From the NCBI GenBank assembly GCA_963755195.1, contig CAVWIZ010000001.1, positions 1,178,001-1,242,000 of the forward strand: a stretch of DNA of 64,000 nt. Direction: 5' to 3'. Below are positions 51,944-58,375 of the stretch, piece by piece (the first letter of the stretch is position 1; every line of letters begins with the position of its first letter). Source of the stretch: CAVQJU01 sp963755195 (lineage in GTDB: Bacteria > Acidobacteriota > Vicinamibacteria > Vicinamibacterales > CAVVIG01). The position numbers and the translations under genes are program-made. A model generated the notes under the pieces. The model searched no databases. It worked only from the letters and a program-made list of their open reading frames with translations, and had not been told where the DNA came from.

Positions 51944-51958
51944 GGGTGTGGTGCCGGT

Positions 51959-52951
51959 CTAGCGAGACGTCGGGGCGAAGTATCCCTGCTTGGTGCGCGC
52001 CGTGGTGTTCGGGCGATCCACGCGGACGACGACACGGCGCCATGCCCCGTCGCGCCGCGGGTTCTTCGACGTGTAACCAACCGTGTATTGACTCGACAGC
52101 TCGTCAGAGATCTGACCGTAGACGGCGCTCAGGTCGGACACCTGGGCGGGGAAGAACGCTCGACCGCCCGTTTCCTGCGAGAACTGGCGCAGCACGAATT
52201 CGGCTTCCCTGAAGAGCTTCGAGCCGCTGCTCGCGGCGTCGTTGTCGCGCAGGCCGATCGTGTAAATCGCCGTCTCCGAGCGCTTGGCCAGGTCGAGCAC
52301 TTCCTCGAACGGCAGCAGGCTCGACGTGTCTTCTCCGTCCGACAGGACGATGATGGCCTGGCGCCTGATCTCGTCGATGTTTCGTGCCACGATCTTCTTG
52401 AGATCTTTCAGCGCGATGTAGACCGCGTTGTAGAGGGAGGTCGATCCTCCGGCGGACGTTCTTCGAATCGCCTGCTCCAGATCCCGAGCCGAGTTCGTGA
52501 AGTTCTGCATCAAGACGACCCGGCTGTCGAAGTCGATGACTTCGGCCAGATCTTGAGGGCGGAGGCGCCGCGAGAAGCCGATGGCGGCTTCCTGCGCCGT
52601 GGGCAGCTTGATGTCCATGCTCGCGCTGGTGTCGAGCAGCAGCGCGAGGGCAATCGGCAGGTTCGTGCGGTTGAAGAACGTCACGTCCTGTTTGACGCCG
52701 TCTTCGTACACGCTGAAGTTGCCCTGCTCGAGGTCGGTGAGATAGCGGGCGCCCTCGGTCACTGTGACATTCAGCGACACCAGCTCGATGCCGGCGCGAA
52801 ACGACGGCGTCTCGCGCGGCGCCTGCGGTTGACCGGCCGCCGGAGGCGTTTGCGGCGCCTGTGCCGCGAGCAGCACCGCGCCGGCCGCCATCACGCTGAT
52901 CGCGGCGGCAGCGATCGCCACGCGCGCACGGCACCGGGGAGCGACCCTCAA
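51959..52951 (-). CDS. Secreted VWFA-related acidobacterial-domain protein (second of a pair)
   Basis: The 330-residue protein has a signal peptide (AIAAAAISVMAAGAVLLAAQ) and a von Willebrand A domain with canonical metal site DTSAS near residue 118, plus IIVLSDGEDTSS. GARYLTDLEQGNFSVYEDG is the diagnostic segment of the VWFA-related acidobacterial family. Function is unknown; protein-protein contact outside the cell membrane is likely. TTG 52951 overlaps the stop of the upstream VWA gene (TTGA), so the two are translationally coupled. It precedes ccsA by 15 bases. Confidence 0.85.
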   Translation of the reverse strand: MRVAPRCRARVAIAAAAISVMAAGAVLLAAQAPQTPPAAGQPQAPRETPSFRAGIELVSLNVTVTEGARYLTDLEQGNFSVYEDGVKQDVTFFNRTNLPIALALLLDTSASMDIKLPTAQEAAIGFSRRLRPQDLAEVIDFDSRVVLMQNFTNSARDLEQAIRRTSAGGSTSLYNAVYIALKDLKKIVARNIDEIRRQAIIVLSDGEDTSSLLPFEEVLDLAKRSETAIYTIGLRDNDAASSGSKLFREAEFVLRQFSQETGGRAFFPAQVSDLSAVYGQISDELSSQYTVGYTSKNPRRDGAWRRVVVRVDRPNTTARTKQGYFAPTSR

Positions 52952-53847
52952 CGGTTGTCCTTGGTCTTGACCGGCCTGCCCCGAACCGTGAGCTCGGGGC
53001 GCTTGCCGGTGATCGTCACTTTCTCGGGAGGAATGAGCATTTGCGGTCTCGAGTACGTCACGAGGTACTGGTGCGTCAGTTCGTTCGCCACCTGTATCAG
53101 GCGGTTGGCCAGCGCGCTTGCCGCCATCACGTTGTCGTACCGTCCGCCGGTGGTCTCGGTGCCTTCCGAAAACGCGATCGCGCGCTCGCGTCCTTCGGTG
53201 GAGAGGATGTCGGTTGGCGGTGGGCCGATCATCACGATATGGAACGACGCGCCGACGTCATTCAGCGCTTTCAGTACCTGGTCGTGATACCGGTTGCTGA
53301 ACTCCGGTCCATTCGTGGCGATGGACACGATGACCGGCCGTTGTGCTTCTCGCTTCTTCAGCCCCTGTGACGCCTCGATGACGCCGTCGAGCAGGTAGGC
53401 GCCGCTCTGTGTCGCGGGGAAGACGCGGCCCACGCCCTTGAGGAGCTTCGCCTGATCGCTCGTGTAGTCCACGAGCACCGTCGGCCGCTCGCCGACGCCG
53501 ATGATGGCCACCTGATGCTTGACGGGGGTTTCGGTTGTGGCCTTGACGAACTCGGTGACGGCGTCGCGGATGTCGCGGATGTTCCTGTTTGCGGCGGAGC
53601 TCGTGTCCACCATCAAGGCGATGCTCATCGGCGTGGTCGCCGGTTCGACCTTCAGAATCTCGCGTGCCAGGTTGTCTTCGCGGACGACGAAGTCCGACGG
53701 TCCGAGATCCGGGACCGGTGCACCCTCGGCGTTGAGGACGCTCACGTAAATCGAGCGCTGAAGGGCCTGCGCGCGGGGCGACGCGGTCTGCAGCAGCACG
53801 ACCGACAGGAGGCCGACGACGGCGAAGAAGAGGCGCCGGGAAGTCAT
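52948..53847 (-). CDS. Secreted VWFA-related acidobacterial-domain protein (first of a pair)
   Basis: From ATG 53847 the protein has 299 residues: a signal peptide (LFFAVVGLLSVVLLQTAS), VPDLGPSDFVVREDN and a VWA domain. The metal-site motif reads DTSSA, not the canonical D-x-S-x-S seen in its neighbour, so it may bind metal weakly. ATG 53847 stands six bases after TATACT, giving a probable leaderless message. It heads the minus-strand series VWA-VWA-ccsA-hemA-hemC-cobA/hemD-hemB-hemL. Confidence 0.85.
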   Translation of the reverse strand: MTSRRLFFAVVGLLSVVLLQTASPRAQALQRSIYVSVLNAEGAPVPDLGPSDFVVREDNLAREILKVEPATTPMSIALMVDTSSAANRNIRDIRDAVTEFVKATTETPVKHQVAIIGVGERPTVLVDYTSDQAKLLKGVGRVFPATQSGAYLLDGVIEASQGLKKREAQRPVIVSIATNGPEFSNRYHDQVLKALNDVGASFHIVMIGPPPTDILSTEGRERAIAFSEGTETTGGRYDNVMAASALANRLIQVANELTHQYLVTYSRPQMLIPPEKVTITGKRPELTVRGRPVKTKDNR

Positions 53848-53853
53848 GGAATG

Positions 53854-53883
53854 AGTATAGGTCCCCGTTTTCGACAGCGTCAA
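53854..53883 (-). promoter_or_regulatory. Promoter of the VWA/ccsA/hem cluster, leaderless geometry
   Basis: On minus, TTGACG (53878-53883), an 18-base spacer and TATACT (53854-53859) precede ATG 53847 by six bases. Both boxes are close to consensus. The message would begin at or next to the start codon. Confidence 0.65.
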
Positions 53884-53962
53884 GGAGCGGAGCGCCAAAA
53901 ACTGGTTTGAAATCTGTAGGTTGCAGGAAATCGTCATTCGCGCCGGCCCGCGGGTGCGTTTC

Positions 53963-53991
53963 TTGACACCCCTCAGGTCGCATGTTATAAA
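53963..53991 (+). promoter_or_regulatory. Promoter of the nuo operon
   Basis: A perfect TTGACA (53963-53968) is followed by a 17-base spacer and TATAAA (53986-53991). The expected start near 53998 leaves a 65-base leader before the nuoA ATG at 54064. It is the best consensus promoter in the window and divergent from the VWA promoter. Confidence 0.75.
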
Positions 53992-54063
53992 CCAACGGCT
54001 TTTCGGCGCACGGTTCCCGGTCCTCTAGCAGCGCGTCGGCGCCCGGCACACGCCAGTATCCCA

Positions 54064-54420
54064 ATGCTCTCAGACTACATTCCGATTGCCATCTTCGTCG
54101 TGGTTGCGACCGGCTTTGCCCTGTTCACACTGGTCATTTCAGGCCTGATCAGCCCGCGAAAATACAACAAGGTCAAGCTCGAACCGTACGAGTGCGGCAT
54201 CGAGCCCATCACCGGCGCCCGCGAGCGCTACAGCATCCGGTACTACCTGGTCGCGATGCTGTTTGTGATCTTCGACGTCGAGACCGTCTTCATGTTTCCG
54301 TGGGCGGTCATCTTCGACAAGCTGCTGCTGTTTGGCTTGATCGAGATGATCGTGTTCATCTTCATCCTCGTGGTCGGCTACTACTACGCCTGGAAAAAAG
54401 GCGCCCTGGAATGGGCATAA
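54064..54420 (+). CDS. nuoA: NADH-quinone oxidoreductase subunit A
   Basis: The 118-residue protein has three membrane helices and the family motif KLEPYECGIEPITGARERYS with RYYLVAMLFVIFDVETVF. It belongs to the membrane arm of complex I near the quinone channel. It is the first gene of the cluster. Nine bases separate it from nuoC; nuoB, which normally lies between them, is absent. Confidence 0.95.
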   Translation: MLSDYIPIAIFVVVATGFALFTLVISGLISPRKYNKVKLEPYECGIEPITGARERYSIRYYLVAMLFVIFDVETVFMFPWAVIFDKLLLFGLIEMIVFIFILVVGYYYAWKKGALEWA

Positions 54421-54429
54421 TGGGTCTTT

Positions 54430-55041
54430 GTGGCTGACGACCCGAAAACCGACCACGTCCCGAAAGCGGCGGCGCCGACCGGGCCGCCCGATCCGCCGCC
54501 GCCGGCCGGCGTTGCCCTTCCGGCTTTCATCGCGTCGCTTTCGGCGGAGGCGGCCGGGAGCGTGGCCCAGGTCAGCTACTATCTCGGCGACTGGACGGTG
54601 ATCGTTCCCGTGTCGCATCTCCTCCAGGTCGTCACGCGCCTGCGCGACGCGCCGGATGCGGCGTTCGACCTCTGCTCTGACGTGACGGCCACCGACTGGC
54701 CGCCGCGTGCCGAGGGGCGATTCGACGTCATCTACTGTCTGTACTCGACACGCCACCGGCATCGCGTACGCGTCAAGGTGAAGGTGGCCGAGCACCAGCC
54801 GGTGCCGTCGGTCACTGGCATATGGCCGGCCGCCAACTGGCTGGAACGTGAAGTGTTCGACATGTTCGGCGTGAACTTCACCGGACATCCCGATCGCCGG
54901 CGAATCCTGATGCCCGACGACTGGCAGGGCCATCCGCAGCGCAAGGACTATCCCCTGGAGGGACCCGGCGAGCTGCTGATGGAGAATCCGCTCGATTGGC
55001 TGAAGCTGCGCCAGTCGCGCGACGAAGCGGATATCGAGTAG
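54430..55041 (+). CDS. nuoC: NADH-quinone oxidoreductase subunit C
   Basis: The 203-residue protein belongs to the 30-kDa peripheral subunit family. FDVIYCLYSTRHRHRVRVKV and the signature WLEREVFDMFGVNFTGHPD and RKDYPLEG are present. It has a Pro-rich N-terminal extension of about 30 residues (GPPDPPPPAG). GTG 54430 is the start. It is separate from nuoD (no CD fusion) and is followed by the 8-nt array at 55045. Confidence 0.94.
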   Translation: MADDPKTDHVPKAAAPTGPPDPPPPAGVALPAFIASLSAEAAGSVAQVSYYLGDWTVIVPVSHLLQVVTRLRDAPDAAFDLCSDVTATDWPPRAEGRFDVIYCLYSTRHRHRVRVKVKVAEHQPVPSVTGIWPAANWLEREVFDMFGVNFTGHPDRRRILMPDDWQGHPQRKDYPLEGPGELLMENPLDWLKLRQSRDEADIE

Positions 55042-55044
55042 AGG

Positions 55045-55093
55045 ATTTGGTAATTGGGTAATTGGGTAATTGGGTAATCGGGTAATCGAGTAA
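55045..55093 (+). repeat. TAATnnGG octamer array, stop-bearing arm only (nuoC-nuoD junction)
   Basis: Three perfect TAATTGGG units are followed by TAATCGGG and TAATCGAG, then TAA overlapping the nuoD ATG by one base. It fills the gap between nuoC and nuoD and leaves no Shine-Dalgarno sequence. This is the most regular copy of the family. Confidence 0.95.
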
Positions 55094-56221
55094 ATGGAAG
55101 CACAGACTGTTCGCGGCGCGATGTTCGACACCAGCGAGCTGGTACTCAACATGGGTCCCCAGCACCCCAGCACGCACGGCGTGCTGCGGGTCGTGCTGCG
55201 GCTCGACGGCGAAACTGTCGTCGATGCGGACGTCGTGATGGGCTATCTGCACCGCGGCATCGAGAAGCTGAGCGAAAACCGCAACTGGACGCAGATCATC
55301 CTGCTCACCGACCGCATGGACTATGTGGCCGCCGCCACGAGCAACGTCGGCTACTGCGAGACGGTGGAAAAGCTCCTCCAGGTCGAAGTGCCGCGCCGCG
55401 CGCGCTACATCCGCACGATTCTGTGCGAGCTGCAGCGGATTGCGAGCCACTGCCTCTGGCTCGGCACGCACGCGATGGACATCGGCGCGATGACGGTGTT
55501 TCTCTACGCGTTCCGCGAGCGCGAGCTCATCCTCGATCTGTTCGAGGAGTTCTGCGGCGCCCGGCTGACGTACAACTCGATGCGGATCGGCGGCCTGCCG
55601 CTGGACATTCCCGCGGGATGGGACAAGAAGGTCCTCGAGTTCTGCGCCATCATGGCCACGAAGGTCGACGAGTACGAGACGCTCCTGACGCACAACCGCA
55701 TCTGGCTGGAGCGCACAAAAGGCATCGGCGTCATCGGCGGGGCGGAGGCGGCCGCGCTCGGGTTGTGCGGCCCGGCGCTGCGCGGGTCGGGGGTGGCGCG
55801 CGACGTCCGGAAGGACGAGCCGTACGCGGCATACGACGAGATGCAGTTCGACGTGCCGGTTGGCACGGCCGGCGACACCTACGACCGGTACCTCGTGCGG
55901 ATGGAGGAATTCCGCCAGTCGCTGCGGATCATCCGTCAGGCGACCGAAGGTCTCCCGGAAGGACCGATCGTCGGCAAGGTGCCGCGCCTCATCAAGCCAG
56001 CGGCCGGCGAGACGTACCATGCCATCGAGTCGCCCAAAGGCGAGCTCGGCTATTTCATCGTCAGCGACGGGAAGTCGACGAACCCCTACCGGTTCCGCGT
56101 CAGGCCGCCGTCGTTCTGCAACCTGCAGGCGCTGCCGCGGCTCGTCCGAGGGCATCTGGTGGCCGACGTCGTCGCGCTGATTGGATCGATCGATATCGTG
56201 CTGGGCGAGGTAGATCGATGA
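55094..56221 (+). CDS. nuoD: NADH-quinone oxidoreductase subunit D
   Basis: The 375-residue 49-kDa subunit holds the quinone-reduction site with NuoB. LVLNMGPQHPSTHGVLRVVL (conserved His) is near residue 16, followed by GYLHRGIEKLSENRNW and, at the C-terminus, LVADVVALIGSIDIVLGEVDR. NuoB, whose N2 cluster it contacts, must be encoded elsewhere. The start overlaps the end of the octamer array. Confidence 0.95.
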   Translation: MEAQTVRGAMFDTSELVLNMGPQHPSTHGVLRVVLRLDGETVVDADVVMGYLHRGIEKLSENRNWTQIILLTDRMDYVAAATSNVGYCETVEKLLQVEVPRRARYIRTILCELQRIASHCLWLGTHAMDIGAMTVFLYAFRERELILDLFEEFCGARLTYNSMRIGGLPLDIPAGWDKKVLEFCAIMATKVDEYETLLTHNRIWLERTKGIGVIGGAEAAALGLCGPALRGSGVARDVRKDEPYAAYDEMQFDVPVGTAGDTYDRYLVRMEEFRQSLRIIRQATEGLPEGPIVGKVPRLIKPAAGETYHAIESPKGELGYFIVSDGKSTNPYRFRVRPPSFCNLQALPRLVRGHLVADVVALIGSIDIVLGEVDR

Positions 56222-56344
56222 GCGCCTGGGGCCATGCGGAGCGGCTTACCGCGAGGCATCAGCGTCAGTTCGCGGCGGGCCGGGGTCCCCGACGCGGCAG
56301 CCGCGTTGGGATGGAGGCGGTGGGGCCCCGCCGCCAGTGAAAAA
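56222..56344. repeat. GC-rich repeat-like spacer between nuoD and nuoH
   Basis: The 123 bases contain GCGGGCCGGGGTCCCC, GACGCGGCAGCCGCGTTGGG and GGTGGGGCCCCGCCGCC, all self-complementary or nearly so. It is open in the nuoH frame upstream of the true start but shows no protein similarity. nuoE, F and G would be expected here. Composition recalls the GGGGCCCC blocks in the pyrF insertion. Confidence 0.5.
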
Positions 56345-57367
56345 ATGATCGATCAGTTCGTCGTTCCGTTGCTCAAGATCCTCATCGTGTTGAACGCGAC
56401 GCTGGTGGCGGTCACGTACATGGTGCTGCTCGAGCGCAAGGTCATCGCCTGGGCGCAGTCGCGCCTCGGACCGATGCGGGTCGGGCCGTACGGCGTGCTG
56501 CAGCCGGTGGCCGACGCGATCAAGCTGATGCTGAAGGAAGACATCACGCCGGTCCGCGCCGACAAGTGGGTGTTCACGGCCGCGCCGATCATCTCGATGG
56601 TGCCCGCGCTGATCGTGTACGCGGTGATTCCGTTCGGGCCCGTGGTGAACGTGTTCGGGCGTCCCGTGGCGCTGTACATCACCGACATCAACGTCGGCTT
56701 GCTCTACATCGTGTCGGTGGCGTCGGTCGGCGTGTACGGCATCATCCTCGCGGGGTACGCGTCGAACAGCAAATACCCGCTGCTCGCGAGCCTCCGCGCG
56801 TCGGCGCAGCTCATCAGCTACGAGGTGGCCCTCACGCTGACGCTGGTGAGCGTCATCCTGATGTCCGGCTCGCTGAGCATGGTGAGCATCGTCAACGCGC
56901 AGTACAACGGGCACGTGTGGTTCGCCTTCGTCCAGCCGCTGGCGTTTGTCATCTTCTTCATCGGCGGCCTTGCCGAGACCAACCGCGCGCCGTTCGACAT
57001 GCCCGAGGCGGAGCAGGAGCTGACGGGCGGCTTCCATACCGAGTACAGCGGGATGCGGTTCGCGCTCTTTTTCCTCGCCGAGTACGCCAACATGATCGTC
57101 GTCTCCTCGGTGGCGACGACGCTGTTTTTCGGCGGGTGGCTGCGGCCGTTTCCGAACATCGCATGGCTGCACTTCTTCGACATCATTCCGAGTTGGACCT
57201 GGTTTCTGATCAAGTCGTTTGTGTTTCTGTACATCTTCATCTGGGTCCGGGCGACGCTGCCTCGCTACCGTTACGACCAGTTGATGCGGCTCGGATGGAA
57301 GGTGCTCATTCCGCTGGCGATTGCGAATCTCGTGGTGACCGGTATCGTCAAGGTGGTGCTCATGTAG
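56345..57367 (+). CDS. nuoH: NADH-quinone oxidoreductase subunit H
   Basis: The 340-residue subunit has eight membrane helices and forms the quinone channel. YMVLLERKVIAWAQSRLGPM with RVGPYGVLQPVADAIKLMLK is the N-terminal signature, and ETNRAPFDMPEAEQELTGGF and EYSGMRFALFFLAEY are the conserved loops. ATG 56345 gives the family's usual start. nuoI is absent downstream; a 7-nt array and nuoJ follow. Confidence 0.95.
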   Translation: MIDQFVVPLLKILIVLNATLVAVTYMVLLERKVIAWAQSRLGPMRVGPYGVLQPVADAIKLMLKEDITPVRADKWVFTAAPIISMVPALIVYAVIPFGPVVNVFGRPVALYITDINVGLLYIVSVASVGVYGIILAGYASNSKYPLLASLRASAQLISYEVALTLTLVSVILMSGSLSMVSIVNAQYNGHVWFAFVQPLAFVIFFIGGLAETNRAPFDMPEAEQELTGGFHTEYSGMRFALFFLAEYANMIVVSSVATTLFFGGWLRPFPNIAWLHFFDIIPSWTWFLIKSFVFLYIFIWVRATLPRYRYDQLMRLGWKVLIPLAIANLVVTGIVKVVLM

Positions 57368-57430
57368 GGCCCGAGTGCTGGGGGCATGAGGGCGTTGAAG
57401 CTCTCAGCCCCGAGCCCTCAGCCCTGCGCA
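57368..57430. repeat. 7-nt GAGGGC/GAGCCC inverted array between nuoH and nuoJ
   Basis: CCCGAGTGCTGGGGGC and TGAGGGC units are followed after GTTGAAGCT by CTCAGCCC, CGAGCCC and TCAGCCC. The arms are complementary. The array occupies the place where nuoI usually stands. Confidence 0.75.
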
Positions 57431-57438
57431 ACGCGTAT

Positions 57439-57978
57439 ATGGCTCACGCAATTGCGTTCTATTTCGTCGCGGCGTGCATTCTCGGGTTCGCCGTGCTGGT
57501 CGTCACCACGAAGGACACGGTGCACAGCGTGCTGTTCCTCGTGCTCGACTTCCTGTTTGTCGCGGCGCTGTACGTGCTGCTTGATGCGCAGTTTCTGGCC
57601 GCCATTCAGGTGCTGGTGTACGCCGGCGGGATTGTCGTGCTCTATCTGTTCGTCGTCATGCTCGTGAACCTGAAGCGGCCGCCCGAGGCTCACCAGGATC
57701 CGCATCGGCGCAGCAAGATCGGATTCGGCCTGGCGGCGGCGGTGCTCGTGGAGTTCGGCGCGATTGTCGCGTCGTCCTATGTGAGTTCGGCGCCTCGAAT
57801 CGAGGCCACCGCGGCGCTGCCGGTGTCGGGCAATACCGAGCAGGTCGGCTGGATGCTCTACACGAGCTATCTGATTCCGTTCGAAATCGCGTCGATGCTG
57901 CTGCTCGTGGCCATGATAGGCGCGATCGTGCTTGGCGAAACGAGAACTATGAAATTGGGTAATTGGATAATCGGGTAA
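57439..57978 (+). CDS. nuoJ: NADH-quinone oxidoreductase subunit J
   Basis: The 179-residue subunit has about five membrane helices: AFYFVAACILGFAVLVV, AALYVLLDAQFLAAIQVLVY with the GGIVVLYLFVVMLVNL pi-bulge helix. The last residues (MKLGNWIIG) and the stop codon come from the octamer array at 57953; the natural protein probably ended near GETRT. Membrane arm of complex I. ATG 57439 is the first after the 7-nt array. Confidence 0.93.
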   Translation: MAHAIAFYFVAACILGFAVLVVTTKDTVHSVLFLVLDFLFVAALYVLLDAQFLAAIQVLVYAGGIVVLYLFVVMLVNLKRPPEAHQDPHRRSKIGFGLAAAVLVEFGAIVASSYVSSAPRIEATAALPVSGNTEQVGWMLYTSYLIPFEIASMLLLVAMIGAIVLGETRTMKLGNWIIG

Positions 57979-58056
57979 TCGAGTAATCGAATTGAAAGAT
58001 TGAAACGCCAATGAGCCAATCCAATTACTCGATTGCCCGATTATCCAATTACCAGA
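57953..58056 (+). repeat. TAATnnGG octamer array, inverted-repeat form (nuoJ-nuoK junction)
   Basis: Left arm units TAATTGGA, TAATCGGG, TAATCGAG and TAATCGAA begin inside the end of nuoJ. After a centre of about 35 bases the right arm (CCAATTACTCGATTGCCC then GATTATCCAATTACC) is almost the exact reverse complement, over about 33 bases. It ends ten bases before the nuoK ATG. This is the longest hairpin of the family. Confidence 0.92.
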
Positions 58057-58066
58057 TACGAGAGAC

Positions 58067-58375
58067 ATGATCACGATCACCCCAGCCCACTACATGCTGC
58101 TTGCGGCCGCGCTGTTCATCATCGGCGTCATCGGCGTGATGGTGCGCAGGAACCTCATCATCATCTTCATGTCGATCGAGCTGATGCTGAACGCCGTCAA
58201 CATCAACCTGGTGGCGTTCTCCTACCAGCTCAATCACGTGGTCGGTCAGGTGTTCGCGGTGTTCGTGGTGGCGGTGGCCGCGGCCGAGGCGGCCGTGGGC
58301 CTCGGCATCATCCTCGCGTTCTATCGCAACAAGGAAACCGTCAACATCGACGAAATGAATCTGATGCGCTGGTAA
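58067..58375 (+). CDS. nuoK: NADH-quinone oxidoreductase subunit K
   Basis: The 102-residue subunit has three membrane helices: ALFIIGVIGVMVRRNLIIIF, the conserved Glu in SIELMLNAVNINLVAFS, and VAAAEAAVGLGIILAFYRN. Length and motifs are canonical. The TAA stop overlaps the nuoL ATG by one base (TAATG). Confidence 0.96.
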   Translation: MITITPAHYMLLAAALFIIGVIGVMVRRNLIIIFMSIELMLNAVNINLVAFSYQLNHVVGQVFAVFVVAVAAAEAAVGLGIILAFYRNKETVNIDEMNLMRW

